A stretch of DNA of 64,000 nucleotides from NCBI GenBank assembly GCA_022844475.1, contig JALHLR010000002.1, forward strand, positions 1-64,000. Direction: 5' to 3'. This DNA comes from Hyphomonadaceae bacterium (lineage in GTDB: Bacteria > Pseudomonadota > Alphaproteobacteria > Caulobacterales > Hyphomonadaceae). Numbering within the stretch: position 1 is the stretch's first letter; every line of letters begins with the position of its first letter. Shown in pieces: positions 1 to 9,569 of the stretch. The notes beneath the pieces were generated by a model. The model was not told where the DNA came from and did not search any database. It saw only the letters and a program-made list of their open reading frames with translations. The translations under genes and the position numbers were made by a program.

Positions 1-184
1 CCACGAGGCCTCGCTGGAGCGGCGGAGTGATAGAGGGCACCAGAAGCGGCACAACGTGAAGGCTGGAAGGCCGAACAGGCATCAGGTAGCGGAGCAAGCT
101 GAAGACCAACGACAACGTCAACAGGTTAACCTGTGACTCCCGACGCGGCCAACTTGTTCTGATTCACGGCCCCTGGGGGGCCGG
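1..184. other. non-coding stretch at window edge
   Basis: No convincing reading frame, RNA gene or repeat is seen here. It lies on the 3' side of the minus-strand tRNA-Tyr gene and may hold its transcription end, although no classic hairpin plus T-run is visible. The window edge prevents any statement about what lies beyond. Confidence 0.4.
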
Positions 185-272
185 TGGTGGAGGGGACTGG
201 ATTCGAACCAGTGTACGCAGTGAAGCGGGCAGATTTACAGTCTGCTGGAATTAACCACTCTCCCACCCCTCC
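185..272 (-). tRNA. tRNA-Tyr (anticodon GTA)
   Basis: Read on the minus strand, the sequence folds as a class II tRNA of 85 nt with a long variable arm plus an encoded CCA end (185-187). The acceptor stem pairs GGAGGGG with CCCCTCC, the T-loop reads GGTTCGAATCC, and the anticodon loop ACTGTAAATC places GTA at the centre. The long variable arm is the bacterial state of tRNA-Tyr. It reads away from the methyltransferase gene that starts about 80 nt to its right. Confidence 0.95.
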
Positions 273-351
273 AGGGCCGAGCGCGACGGCTTGACGCCGC
301 CGCAGATGAAGCCGAAACGAACCCCGGCCTCACAGCGGAGCGCGTCTTATA

Positions 352-1410
352 GTGACGAAGGATCGACCACGCAACCGGGGTGGAAACGCTGGAAAATCAG
401 GTGGTTTTCGCGGATCGCGCGAAGGCGGCAAGCCGGTGGAGCGTCAAACCCGCCGTGATGGCGAGCAGGCTGGGCAACCTGCCGGCGAAAAGCCCTGGAC
501 CCGTGGACGGCCCGAGCAAAGGCGCGATCAGGGGCCCTCCAGCGACCAGCGAGGGGCTCGCCCACCCCACAAGGACAGCCGCCAGCACAAACCCGCGTTT
601 GATCGCCGCGAGGCAGCCTTCGAGGAGAATGGCGAAGTCTGGATATGGGGACTGCATGCCGCCGGAGCCGCACTCAACAATCCGCTGCGCAAGATCAGCG
701 TCGCCTACATCAGCCCTCGCGCGGCCGAACGCAGCGGACTTGATCTGAATGCACTTCCCCGTTTCGCGCATCTCATGGAGCCGCGCGACATCGACATGAA
801 ACTGCCACCCGGCGCCGTGCACCAGGGCCTGGCCGTTCGTTGCCGCCCGCTGGATGGGATCGACATCGCCGACGCCGCCATGCGGCCGGAGCAGACGCTG
901 GCGATCCTCGACCAGGTGACCGACCCGCAGAATGTCGGGGCCATCTTCCGCTCGGCTGCTGCATTCGGAGTCAGCGCGGTCGTGATGCAGACGCGCAACG
1001 CACCAGCCGCCGGCGGCGCGCTGGCGAAGGCTGCGGCCGGAGCGATTGAGGTGGTGGACGAGGTACGTGCGGTCAACATCTCGCGCGCGATCGACGCGCT
1101 GACGGATGCGGGATGGAATGTCGTCGGACTCGATGGTTCAGCCGAGCTGACGCTGGATCAGGCGATTGCCGGACCTGAGCCTGTTGCGATCGTCCTGGGC
1201 GCCGAGGGCGCTGGCATCCGGCATGGCGTCGCCAAGGCATGCACGCGGCTGGCGCGGATTCCGATGCAGCCGGGTATGGAGAGCCTAAACGTGTCCAACG
1301 CCGCGGCCATCGCCTTCTACGAAGCGATGAAGCGCAAGGGCATTGTTCCGCCGCCGGCTGCCGCCCGCCTGCCTGAGGATGACGGTGGATTCGACGGCGA
1401 AGCCGACTAG
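352..1410 (+). CDS. rlmB: TrmH/RlmB-family 23S rRNA 2'-O-methyltransferase
   Basis: SAM-dependent SPOUT-class methyltransferase expected to methylate a ribose 2'-OH, most likely G2251 of 23S rRNA (RlmB role). Residues 1-90 are a basic, Gly/Arg/Gln-rich extension that looks disordered. Residues 95-170 resemble the substrate-binding domain (WIWGLHAAGAALNNP). The three SpoU motifs follow: DPQNVGAIFRSA near 191, LGAEGAGIR near 282 and SLNVSNAAAIAFYEA near 311, which form the trefoil knot and cofactor site. The start is GTG at 352; no better ATG precedes the conserved part. At 352 aa it is longer than Escherichia coli RlmB because of the N-terminal extension. Family assignment is firm, the exact target nucleotide is inferred. 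Confidence 0.88.
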   Translation: MTKDRPRNRGGNAGKSGGFRGSREGGKPVERQTRRDGEQAGQPAGEKPWTRGRPEQRRDQGPSSDQRGARPPHKDSRQHKPAFDRREAAFEENGEVWIWGLHAAGAALNNPLRKISVAYISPRAAERSGLDLNALPRFAHLMEPRDIDMKLPPGAVHQGLAVRCRPLDGIDIADAAMRPEQTLAILDQVTDPQNVGAIFRSAAAFGVSAVVMQTRNAPAAGGALAKAAAGAIEVVDEVRAVNISRAIDALTDAGWNVVGLDGSAELTLDQAIAGPEPVAIVLGAEGAGIRHGVAKACTRLARIPMQPGMESLNVSNAAAIAFYEAMKRKGIVPPPAAARLPEDDGGFDGEAD

Positions 1411-1440
1411 ACTTGTTGTCGACCTGAGGAGACGCGGATC

Positions 1441-2427
1441 ATGCGCATTGCAGTCGCTATCGTGCTCGCCCTGATCGCCGTCGGGGCAGCGGCCGTCTGG
1501 GGCATTGGCCAGTTCGGCTCGACATCGACTGTCGTCAGCATTCCACGCGAGCCTGTGGTGCGTGAACCGCAAGTCGTCGCTGCGACGACACCACCACCCC
1601 AGGCGCCCCAGACGCGGACGACGCCCGCGCCTGCTTCGACGCCAACTGCGCCGAACGAACCAGCGGCGGAACCGACTGCTCCGCAACCGGCAAGCCCGCC
1701 AGCGGTTAGCTTCCGCTCCACACTTGCCGAGCAAGGCGAGCCGCTCCCGAGCGCGCCTGCGGCCGCCCCCACGAACGCAGTGACGCCGCCGCCCTCCACG
1801 ACGGCGCCGGCCGAACAGCGGGTGTCGCCGCAACAGGCGGGCGTTTCGCAGGCTGCTGCGCCAAGTGGGCTGGAGACGCAGTTCAAGGCGCGGCGCGTAA
1901 CGTACAACAGGCCGCCGGAGAAGCTGGCGCTCAGCAAACCGGTGGACGTGTCGCTCGTCGTCAATGCGACGAACGACGAAGCGGCGGGCCGCGAGGCGCT
2001 CGAAGGATTCAAGGGCGAGATCGTCGAGCGTGATGTTGAACTTTCCGACACGGTCTCGGCGCAGCTGACGGGCGTCGGTTTCGACATCACCTCACAGACG
2101 GTCGAACGGCAGCGGCTTTCGGGCAAAACCGTGAACCGCTGGCAGTGGCGGGTGACGCCGACGGAGCCGGGACAGCACACGCTGATCCTCGAAATTTTCG
2201 GCTACGCGACCGGCTCGCTCGATGCCGAACCGCTGGACGCCTATCGCGACGTGATCACGGTGGAGGTCGAGCAGATCGACCAACTCGTCAGCTGGGCCAG
2301 AGGCGTGCAGCCCCTGTTTGCGGTGCTGGCGGCGCTCGCCGGCATCGGCTCAGCTGTGTTCGCCTTCCTGCGGTTCAGGGAAGAGAAGAAGCAGGCCAAG
2401 GCGGCAACACGGAAGCCGGAAGCGTAA
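1441..2427 (+). CDS. membrane-anchored Pro/Ala-rich protein with beta-sandwich-like domain
   Basis: Function not recognised. Residues 2-20 form a hydrophobic N-terminal anchor, residues 35-135 are a Pro/Ala/Thr-rich linker, residues 140-270 are a beta-rich globular region (FKARRVTYNRPPEKL through RWQWRVTPTEPGQHTL), and residues 285-310 form a second membrane segment followed by a basic tail (FLRFREEKKQAKAA). The pattern of a W-x-W core followed by P-x-x-x-G-x-x-x-L resembles beta-sandwich modules I recall from multidomain bacterial signalling proteins, but this is memory, not a search. The SD GAGGAG lies about 10 nt before the ATG. It starts 30 nt after the methyltransferase and may be cotranscribed with it. 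Confidence 0.75.
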   Translation: MRIAVAIVLALIAVGAAAVWGIGQFGSTSTVVSIPREPVVREPQVVAATTPPPQAPQTRTTPAPASTPTAPNEPAAEPTAPQPASPPAVSFRSTLAEQGEPLPSAPAAAPTNAVTPPPSTTAPAEQRVSPQQAGVSQAAAPSGLETQFKARRVTYNRPPEKLALSKPVDVSLVVNATNDEAAGREALEGFKGEIVERDVELSDTVSAQLTGVGFDITSQTVERQRLSGKTVNRWQWRVTPTEPGQHTLILEIFGYATGSLDAEPLDAYRDVITVEVEQIDQLVSWARGVQPLFAVLAALAGIGSAVFAFLRFREEKKQAKAATRKPEA

Positions 2428-2430
2428 GGC

Positions 2431-3807
2431 CTATCTCAGCAGCTCCCTCGCAGCCGCTGTCATCGCCTTGACGCCGGCCGCAATCGTCGGATCGGCATCA
2501 GGCGCGAACTCGGATGAGTGGAGTGCCGGGAGCGGTTTGGCGCCGGGCTTCTGTGCTGCGTCGAACTTGTCCTGCGCTACCGCGCCGATCCAGAGCAGCA
2601 TGATCGGGATTTTTTCCGGCGTACGGCCATAGCGGGCGAAGTCTTCGCCGCCCATGCTGGGCGTTGCGGTGTGGATCGCTCTGGCGTCGAACTCCTTGCG
2701 CAAGGCGCCCGTGACGCGCGCAACAAGAGCGGGATTGTTGTAAAGCGACGGCGTGGCATCGGCGCGTATGCGCATCTCGATCGCCGTGTCGGGGTCCAGG
2801 CCCGCCGCCATGGCCTCGGCGCGGGCGATGCGCTCGATGCCCTTCAGCAGTTTTTCGCGCGTGGCGTCCGCAAACGAGCGGACAGTCAGCTGCATGTTCA
2901 CTTCGTCGGGAATGATATTGTGCTTGAAGCCGCCATTGAGCGCGCCAACTGTCACAACGCCTGCGTCATCGGGCGCGATTTCGCGCGAGACCAACGTCTG
3001 CAGCGTCGTTACGATGCGGGCGGCCGTTACGATGGGGTCCTTCGTGTCCTGAGGATAGGCGCCATGCCCGCCGACGCCGATGACCTTGATGTCGACGCTG
3101 TCGACATTCGCCATGACGTAGCCGGAACCGACGCCAAGCTCACCGGCGGGAAGCGCGGCGTTGTCGTGCAGGCCGATGACATGATCCGGCCTGGGGAAGC
3201 GCGTGAACAGGCCGTCCTCGATCATGCTGAGCGCGCCGAGGCCGATCTCTTCGGCCGGTTGGGCAATCATCACCAGAGTGCCCTTCCACTCGGTTTTGCG
3301 AGCGACGAGATCGCGCGCGGTTCCGATCCAGATTGTCATATGGAGGTCGTGTCCGCAGGCGTGCATCACGCCGGACTCTTCCCCGCTCCACGCCATGTCC
3401 CGCACCTTCGAAGCGTAGGCGAGACCAGTCTTCTCGACGAGCGGCAGCGCGTCCATATCGGCGCGGATCATCAGCGTCGGCCCGGGGCCATTCTCGAGCA
3501 CGGCGACGAAGCCATAGCCGCCGACGCCGTCCTGGATCTTCCCATAGTCCTTCAGCGCGCGTGCCTTGACCCATGCATCGCCAAGGCCCGTCGTCACCTT
3601 GAAGCCGAGCCGCTTCATCTCCGCAGCGAGGATCGCGGAGGTGTTCTTCTCCTGGAAGGACAGCTCGGGGTTGGCGTGCAGGTGCTCATAGAGCTGGCGA
3701 AGCGTCTTGCCTTCGGCCCTGAAAGCCGGCTGGGCGGCGGCCGGTTGCGGCGCCGATGCACATGCGGCCAGCAGGGACATGCCGAGTGCGAGAATGGCCT
3801 GCTTCAT
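2431..3807 (-). CDS. M20-family amidohydrolase, predicted lipoprotein
   Basis: Predicted zinc amidohydrolase of the M20 HipO / IAA-amino acid hydrolase / AbgB group, cleaving an amide between an acyl or aryl group and an amino acid or short peptide. The N-terminus carries a lipobox (LLAAC, Cys16), so the enzyme should be anchored in the envelope. Metal ligands are visible: IRADMDALP near 114, ACGHDLH near 150, QPAEE near 183 and a late GGEDFARYG. The dimerisation lid carries GGHGAYPQ. Its 458 aa suits the family plus a signal peptide. It lies 70 nt downstream of ppx in the same direction, and an AbgT-family transporter elsewhere in the window (51.5 kb) could handle related substrates. The substrate is unknown. 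Confidence 0.88.
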   Translation of the reverse strand: MKQAILALGMSLLAACASAPQPAAAQPAFRAEGKTLRQLYEHLHANPELSFQEKNTSAILAAEMKRLGFKVTTGLGDAWVKARALKDYGKIQDGVGGYGFVAVLENGPGPTLMIRADMDALPLVEKTGLAYASKVRDMAWSGEESGVMHACGHDLHMTIWIGTARDLVARKTEWKGTLVMIAQPAEEIGLGALSMIEDGLFTRFPRPDHVIGLHDNAALPAGELGVGSGYVMANVDSVDIKVIGVGGHGAYPQDTKDPIVTAARIVTTLQTLVSREIAPDDAGVVTVGALNGGFKHNIIPDEVNMQLTVRSFADATREKLLKGIERIARAEAMAAGLDPDTAIEMRIRADATPSLYNNPALVARVTGALRKEFDARAIHTATPSMGGEDFARYGRTPEKIPIMLLWIGAVAQDKFDAAQKPGAKPLPALHSSEFAPDADPTIAAGVKAMTAAARELLR

Positions 3808-3877
3808 CGTAGGGCTCCCGTTTGGGCTTGTGTAGCGGGGACCCGTTGTCTCGTCGACAGGCGCGTAACGGGCGCGA

Positions 3878-5365
3878 TCAGGTAATCAGCGCATAGTCCA
3901 TGTCGAGTTCATCGGCCGCCTGTTCAAGGCGGCGTTCGACGGATTCGGAGACCAGCGCGCGATAGGTGGGCGTCACTTTCAGCGTCAGCGTGTCGCCATC
4001 GCAGGTCAGCCGCGCATGCTTGAGCAGATCGGCGGAGCGTCCGGAGAAATCGGCGGCAAGACGCATCAGGGCGCCGAGAGCGCGCGCCTTACCTGCCGTG
4101 TTCACGTCGAGAAGCTTCTCGCTGACATCGTTGCGAAGACCGCGTTTGAAGCGCGAGGCGACGGCCAGCGCGAGGGCTGCCCGGTCGCGATGGTTGAGGC
4201 CGGGCAGCGGCGCGCGCGCCACGAGATCGAAGGCGAGATCTGCGCGATGGTCGGGGTGCAGCAGGGCGCCGATGTCGACGAGGCGGCAGGCGGCGGCGGA
4301 CAGGCGCGCATTCAGCGTGTAGGGCGCAGCCTCGCCCGCCCAGTCCGCCAGCGCGCGCCCGAATTCGGAAGCCTGCTCGTCTGCGATCAGCGCATCAAGG
4401 CCTGCATCCAGCGGGTCTTCCTGGCGTTCCGCCGGATCGAGGCTGTCGAAGATGATGCCCTCACGCACGCCATAGGACGAGATCATCACTGACTTGAACT
4501 TGCCGATCTCGATCACGTTCTTCAGCACGGTGGCGGCATAGGGGATCGTGATGGCGCGCTTGCGGGCGACCTCCTGCAGAAGCTCCGCATGCTTCTTGCC
4601 AGCCAGCACATCGCCGAGAAGCTTGAGGAGGTCCGCTGCGTCCATCTCATAGTTCTGCAGCATGTGCAGCGGCGCGCGGGTCAGCTCCATGTGCATCGTT
4701 CCGATGGCGCGCCATGCGCCGCCAACAGCGAAGAATACGTCGCCGGACTTCTTCAGCTCTGGCGCGCCGGAAAGGACTTCCTTCGCGCGCGCATTGATCT
4801 TGTCCTCGTTAAAGGCGCCGCCCGTGTCGAGCGCGAGCGGTCCGAGCGGATAGGTCGAACCGGACTCATACCGCCCGCCCACCAACCGCGCGAGTTCGAG
4901 GCTGGAGCCCCCGAGGTCGCCCACCACGCCATCGACGCCCGGGGTGCCGGCAAGCACGCCCTCTGCCGCAAAGCGCGCTTCGTCGCCGCCGGTGAGGACC
5001 CGAAGTTGCAGGCCCGTCTCCTTCTTCACACGCTCCACGAATTCCTTGCCGTTCGATGCGTCGCGAACGGCTGCGGTGGCGAAGGGGAAAAGAGCCTCGA
5101 CCTTCTGTGCGCGCGTGATCGATGCGAAGCGCGACAGGGCGGCGATCGCGATCTCGACGCCTTCGGCATTCAGCTCCCCTGTCGCTGTGAGTCCGCGGCC
5201 AAGCCCGGCGAGCACCTTCTCGTTGAAACGCGGCTGCATGGCGCGGCCACGCACATCATAGACGACGAGGCGAACGGAGTTGGAGCCGACGTCCATCACG
5301 CCGACACGCCGCCAGCGAATGGGCTTGCCGGACGTTTTTGATCTGGCTGGTGAAGTCACCGTCAT
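3878..5365 (-). CDS. ppx: exopolyphosphatase / pppGpp phosphohydrolase (Ppx/GppA family)
   Basis: Member of the ASKHA-fold Ppx/GppA family, which removes terminal phosphate from inorganic polyphosphate or from pppGpp. The first phosphate-binding motif is GVMDVGSNSVRLVVYD near residue 25 and the second is VVGDLGGSSLELARL near 150. The C-terminal third is helical and HD-like, as in full-length Ppx. I chose the ATG beginning MTVTSPARSK because the upstream in-frame residues look non-coding; this gives 495 aa. It follows ppk1 by 79 nt on the same strand, the usual synthesis/degradation pairing. Ppx versus GppA preference cannot be decided from sequence alone. Confidence 0.92.
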   Translation of the reverse strand: MTVTSPARSKTSGKPIRWRRVGVMDVGSNSVRLVVYDVRGRAMQPRFNEKVLAGLGRGLTATGELNAEGVEIAIAALSRFASITRAQKVEALFPFATAAVRDASNGKEFVERVKKETGLQLRVLTGGDEARFAAEGVLAGTPGVDGVVGDLGGSSLELARLVGGRYESGSTYPLGPLALDTGGAFNEDKINARAKEVLSGAPELKKSGDVFFAVGGAWRAIGTMHMELTRAPLHMLQNYEMDAADLLKLLGDVLAGKKHAELLQEVARKRAITIPYAATVLKNVIEIGKFKSVMISSYGVREGIIFDSLDPAERQEDPLDAGLDALIADEQASEFGRALADWAGEAAPYTLNARLSAAACRLVDIGALLHPDHRADLAFDLVARAPLPGLNHRDRAALALAVASRFKRGLRNDVSEKLLDVNTAGKARALGALMRLAADFSGRSADLLKHARLTCDGDTLTLKVTPTYRALVSESVERRLEQAADELDMDYALIT

Positions 5366-5444
5366 TCGCCTAGCCCGACCATATGGCCTGATCCCGTGCA
5401 AACAGTCCCGTTGACACAGGGACATAGGCCGGGATTCGCCGGCG

Positions 5445-7649
5445 TCAGGCCCTGGGCTTCAGCTGCGGCGGCGTGGTTAGCCGCAGCGCGCTACCTCTGC
5501 CAGACAGGCTGGGGTTTTCAAGGAAGTAATCGTGCGCCGAGAAGGCCTGGCGACCCTTGCCCGTCGCGTTACGCACATAGCGTCCATCGGGACGCAACGT
5601 CCAGCTTTGCGCGCGGTCATTGAGATTCGCCAGCATGATCTGGTCGAGAACCTGATTGTGGACGGTGGGATTCTTGATCGGTGTGAGCGCCTCGACACGC
5701 CGGTCGAGATTTCGCTGCATCCAGTCGGCCGAAGTTATGAACACCTTTGCTTCGTCGGACGGCAGCCCTGCCCCGTTGCCGAAGCAGACGATACGCGCAT
5801 GCTCGAGGAAACGGCCCACCATCGAGCGAACCTCGATGTTCTCCGACAGGCCCGCGACGCCAGGCCGCAGACAGCATATTCCCCGGATGACGAGCTGGAT
5901 CGACACGCCAGCCTGGCTTGCCTTGTAGAGCGAGTCGATGATGGTCTCGTCGACGAGCGAGTTCAGCTTGGCCCAGATCTGCGCAGGGCGCCCTGCCTTC
6001 GCGTGGGCGATCTCGTCCTCGATAAGCTGGATCAGGGTCGCCTTGAGGTTAACCGGCGAGATGGCCATCGACTCCATCTCCTTAGGCTTGGAATAGCCGG
6101 TGACGAAGTTGAACAGGCGGCCGGCATCGCGGCCAATCTTCTCGTCGGCGGTAAACAGCGAGAGGTCGTCATAGATGCGCGCGGTGATCGGATGGTAGTT
6201 GCCGGTGCCGACATGGGTGTAGGCGCGCAGGCTGCCCTGCTCGCGGCGGATCACGAGCGAGACCTTGGCGTGGGTCTTGAGATCGATGAACCCGTACACG
6301 ACCTGGACGCCGGCGCGTTCGAGATCGCGCGCCAGCCGGAGGTTGGCTTCCTCGTCGAAGCGCGCTTTCAGTTCGACAAGCGCGGTGACGTTCTTGCCTG
6401 CCTCGGCAGCCTCGATCAGGGCGGCCACGATGGGTGAGTTCTTCGAGGTGCGATAAAGCGTCTGCTTGATGGCCACAACTTCAGGATCCCGCGCAGCCTG
6501 CAGCAGGAACTGGGCGACCACGTCGAATGACTCGTAGGGGTGATGGACAAGAATGTCCTTCACCCGGATCGACGCGAAGATGTCGCCATTGTGCTCACGC
6601 ACGCGTTCGGGGAAGCGCGGTTCAAATGGCCGGAAGACGAGATCGGGGCGGCCGTCGACAATCAACTCCTTGAGCTGGTTCATGCCCATGATGCCTTCGA
6701 CCTCGGCGACATCCATAGGCTCCGCGCCGATTTCCTCGATGAAGAATGCCTTCAGGCTTTCAGGTGCGCTGCGATCGATCTTGAGTCGCACGATACGGCC
6801 GCGGCGGCGCTGCTTCAGCAGGATCTCGAATTCGCGGACCAGGTCTTCCGCCTCTTCCTCGATCTCGATGTCGCTGTCGCGGATGACGCGCAGCATGCAA
6901 CGTCCCTTGGACACGCAGTCAGGGAACAGCATGTCAAGGAACAGTGTGATGACGTCTTCCAGCGCGATGAACCGGCGCGCCTTCGGCGTCTCCGGCAGCT
7001 CGATGAAGCGCTCGACATGGGTGGGGATCGGTACCAGCGCGACCATCTTGGCCTTGTCGCTCGTGCGGATCAGCGAGAACCCCACCGCGAAGCCCTGGTT
7101 CGGCAGGAATGGAAACGGGTGGGACGGATCAATGGCCAGGGGCGTCAACACCGGGAAGACGCGCTCCATGAAGCGCAGGCGCAGCCATTCGGTGTCGATA
7201 TCGGAAAGCTCGTCTGCATCGACGACGGCGAGACCTGCCCGCTTCATTTCGGTGCGGATATCGGTCCAGATGCGCTGCTGTTCAGCCATAAGCTGGCCGG
7301 CCTCGGCGCCGATGCGCTGCAGCTGCTGCGTCGGCGTGAGGCCGTCTGACGAAACGCGCGTAATGCCGGTGCGCGCCTGCTGGCGAAGGCCCGCGACGCG
7401 GACCGAGTAGAACTCATCAAGGTTCGAGGCCGAGATCGACAGGAAGCGCAGCCGCTCCAGCAGTGGATGGCGACGGTTCTCCGCCTCCTCCAGCACGCGG
7501 CTGTTGAACTGCAGCCAGCTGAGTTCGCGGTTGAAGAAACGCTCGGGAGAGTTCACCAGCGGCGAGGTAAGGCCGGGTGCATTGCGGCTCGCCGGCGCGC
7601 TTTCGCGCACACGTCCACGCTTCGCTTTCTCAGCTCGGTCTGCCATCAT
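5445..7649 (-). CDS. ppk1: polyphosphate kinase 1
   Basis: Reversible polymerisation of the ATP gamma-phosphate into polyphosphate. The N domain begins [12 protein letters not shown] near residue 38. The autophosphorylated histidine is His460 in [14 protein letters not shown], and a second conserved His lies in [14 protein letters not shown]. The phospholipase-D-like C1 and C2 domains follow ([10 protein letters not shown]). At 734 aa it is full length. The start is ATG, with a second ATG directly after it. It is transcribed with hdaA upstream (87 nt gap) and ppx downstream. An 11-nt inverted repeat-like stretch between ppk1 and ppx could trim the message, but it is weak. Confidence 0.96.
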   Translation of the reverse strand: MMADRAEKAKRGRVRESAPASRNAPGLTSPLVNSPERFFNRELSWLQFNSRVLEEAENRRHPLLERLRFLSISASNLDEFYSVRVAGLRQQARTGITRVSSDGLTPTQQLQRIGAEAGQLMAEQQRIWTDIRTEMKRAGLAVVDADELSDIDTEWLRLRFMERVFPVLTPLAIDPSHPFPFLPNQGFAVGFSLIRTSDKAKMVALVPIPTHVERFIELPETPKARRFIALEDVITLFLDMLFPDCVSKGRCMLRVIRDSDIEIEEEAEDLVREFEILLKQRRRGRIVRLKIDRSAPESLKAFFIEEIGAEPMDVAEVEGIMGMNQLKELIVDGRPDLVFRPFEPRFPERVREHNGDIFASIRVKDILVHHPYESFDVVAQFLLQAARDPEVVAIKQTLYRTSKNSPIVAALIEAAEAGKNVTALVELKARFDEEANLRLARDLERAGVQVVYGFIDLKTHAKVSLVIRREQGSLRAYTHVGTGNYHPITARIYDDLSLFTADEKIGRDAGRLFNFVTGYSKPKEMESMAISPVNLKATLIQLIEDEIAHAKAGRPAQIWAKLNSLVDETIIDSLYKASQAGVSIQLVIRGICCLRPGVAGLSENIEVRSMVGRFLEHARIVCFGNGAGLPSDEAKVFITSADWMQRNLDRRVEALTPIKNPTVHNQVLDQIMLANLNDRAQSWTLRPDGRYVRNATGKGRQAFSAHDYFLENPSLSGRGSALRLTTPPQLKPRA

Positions 7650-7736
7650 CGCCCAGTGTCTTCGGCCGGTCTGACGCCAGCCATGAAGAACCTGATTACC
7701 ATCAACTTGTTACGGATCATTTGCCAGACAGGCAGA

Positions 7737-8432
7737 TCATCCCGGATCCATGTCGAGCGCCAACAGCACCGCCCGGGCCGACCGCAACCCCTCGGCCCTG
7801 CCCGGCGTACGGGCAATCTGGTCGGCGACCCGCCCGACCGCCTCCCACGATGGCTCCATCCGGCGCGCAAGGTAAGTGACGGATTCTTCGGGAATTATCA
7901 GGTGCCTCAGGGCGCACTCCTCACGCAGCCGGGCAGCGAGGGTCTCATCGTCAGGCGGGTCAATATGGGCGACCGGCATGGCCGCGAGACGGGAGCGGAG
8001 GTCGGGCGGGGTCGTGAACCATCCCACTGGCTCGGTTCGGCCAGAAAGAAGTACGGGCACGCCACGGTCACGGCACAGGTTAAGCGCCGCAAACAACCCC
8101 ATTGCCGCTGCCGGGTGGTCGGCGTCATCCACCGCGAGGGCGGATACGGACAGCCGCGCAATCTCATCGATTTCCGCGGCGGCCAGAGCTTCGCCGGTGA
8201 CAAAGGCTGCGCCTGCATCCTCCGCCCACATCCGCAGCAAGCGCGTCCGACCGGCTTGCGCCTCGCCAACCAGCGCCATCTGTCCACCCGGCCAGAGCCG
8301 CCAGCGACGTATCGACGTCACAGCACTCGCGTAGGACCCTGACCCGATCAGAGGCCGGCTCTCTGGGTCTGCCTTGGGAAAGTCGAGGAACAGCTGGCCG
8401 GCGTGCCGGCTGCCGCCCGATGCGCCTGTCAT
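7737..8432 (-). CDS. hdaA: HdaA, DnaA-inactivation AAA-type protein
   Basis: Homologue of Hda/HdaA, which with the sliding clamp stimulates hydrolysis of ATP bound to DnaA and so prevents re-initiation of replication. The N-terminus has a clamp-binding motif QLFLDF at residues 13-18. The P-loop is GEAQAGRT (56-63) with Arg where Lys is usual, a change also typical of Hda. Residues 90-100 hold a Walker B-like stretch (SALAVDDAD) and residues 150-230 the lid. Its 231 aa matches the family. The ATG overlaps the end of the DUF2066 gene by 4 nt, implying translational coupling. The position upstream of ppk1 and next to purM is the Caulobacter-like arrangement as I recall it. Confidence 0.88.
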   Translation of the reverse strand: MTGASGGSRHAGQLFLDFPKADPESRPLIGSGSYASAVTSIRRWRLWPGGQMALVGEAQAGRTRLLRMWAEDAGAAFVTGEALAAAEIDEIARLSVSALAVDDADHPAAAMGLFAALNLCRDRGVPVLLSGRTEPVGWFTTPPDLRSRLAAMPVAHIDPPDDETLAARLREECALRHLIIPEESVTYLARRMEPSWEAVGRVADQIARTPGRAEGLRSARAVLLALDMDPG

Positions 8433-9466
8433 GGCGCTCCCGTCGCCTGAAGCACCCAGCCGCCATTGGCGCTGGTCAGTTCAACGCCGCGCGAACGGAG
8501 GTCGGACTGCAGCTGCTCGGGACTGCCCGCATAGTTGAAGGTGATGTCGGCGCCCGCGACCGAGATTGACTCAACATCGAGATCCCGCACCAGTCGCGAG
8601 GACTCGAGCCCCTTCCGAATGCGGGTCCACTGCTGCAAGTCAGCGAAATTTGCCACCAGCGATACGCCCGTCGAGCCGGTGGACCGGATGACGGAAGATG
8701 CCTTCCATGCGCGTTCCATCTCGCCCACCGCACCGGACTGAGCCGAGCTGAGGCTCACGAACGGTCCGACGACGCCGATGGTGGGGTTGGGCACGGTGGC
8801 GCGCATGTCGGTGAGCCGCACATAGTATTGCGGCCCCTGCATGTACGCCTCGGCGATGACACCGCGAGCTGCACCTGTCGCAGTCAGTTCACTCTGGACA
8901 TCCGCAGTCGTCGGGCGCTGCGACCAGGCGCGCGTCGAGGCGACATAGGGCGCCAGCGAGGTCTCATCAGCCTTGCCGGCCGATCCCGCAACCCACTGCG
9001 AAGCCCAGTCACTGGCGTTCACATTCGCCGCCGCGACCGGAACGACCAGCGCCAGCGCCGCCTGGTTGTCGACATAGGGAACGCCGCGCAGGTCGAGGTA
9101 GGCGCGCACGCGTTCTTCATCGAACGTCCAGGTGACCACGCCGGTCGCACGGATGCCGCCCGACACGGACGAACTCTTCATCTCGCCCTGGTTCTGGTAG
9201 CTGCGATAGAGCTGTGCAACTGCCGAGGCTTCGATCGGCTGGGCGGCGCGGGCACGGTCTTCCGGCAGCGTCAGCCTGTTGATCAGACGCTGGGCGCCCG
9301 TAAGGCGGGCCTCGTTCCTGCCCTGCAGGCTGGCGTCGGCGGCCGAGGGCGCCACGCGATCAACCACAAGGTCCTTCACCCTGTAGACGGAATTCTGGGC
9401 AAAAGCGGCGCCCGCCGCGGCGGCGGATACAGCAAGGACTGCAACGAATCTGGCGATTTTTCTCAT
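8429..9466 (-). CDS. DUF2066 domain protein, exported
   Basis: Periplasmic protein of unknown function. The first about 24 residues form a signal peptide (MRKIARFVAVLAVSAAAA, then AFAQ). The mature part resembles DUF2066: a segment about recruiting 'DLVVDRVAPSAADA' near the start, an RNEARLTGAQRLINRLTLPE helix, and an LALVVPVAA strand in the centre. I chose the inner ATG giving MRKIARF because 17 preceding in-frame residues do not look like a signal peptide; this gives 345 aa. It heads the hdaA-ppk1-ppx run and is divergent from purM across about 100 nt, which must contain both promoters. Confidence 0.8.
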   Translation of the reverse strand: MRKIARFVAVLAVSAAAAGAAFAQNSVYRVKDLVVDRVAPSAADASLQGRNEARLTGAQRLINRLTLPEDRARAAQPIEASAVAQLYRSYQNQGEMKSSSVSGGIRATGVVTWTFDEERVRAYLDLRGVPYVDNQAALALVVPVAAANVNASDWASQWVAGSAGKADETSLAPYVASTRAWSQRPTTADVQSELTATGAARGVIAEAYMQGPQYYVRLTDMRATVPNPTIGVVGPFVSLSSAQSGAVGEMERAWKASSVIRSTGSTGVSLVANFADLQQWTRIRKGLESSRLVRDLDVESISVAGADITFNYAGSPEQLQSDLRSRGVELTSANGGWVLQATGAP

Positions 9467-9569
9467 GACGGGCAGTCGTATCAGCGCCTTCCGGCAACTT
9501 AAAGGCAGGTTGTGCATGATCGCTTTGTCATGCTGGCGATAACTGCACGGATCGTGTTAGTGCCCGCGC

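Noticed and set aside
2518-3885. 455-codon plus-strand reading frame over the M20 amidohydrolase gene
   Set aside because: It is antisense to a well supported gene with clear metal motifs, has no family-like sequence of its own, and arises from high GC and few stops.
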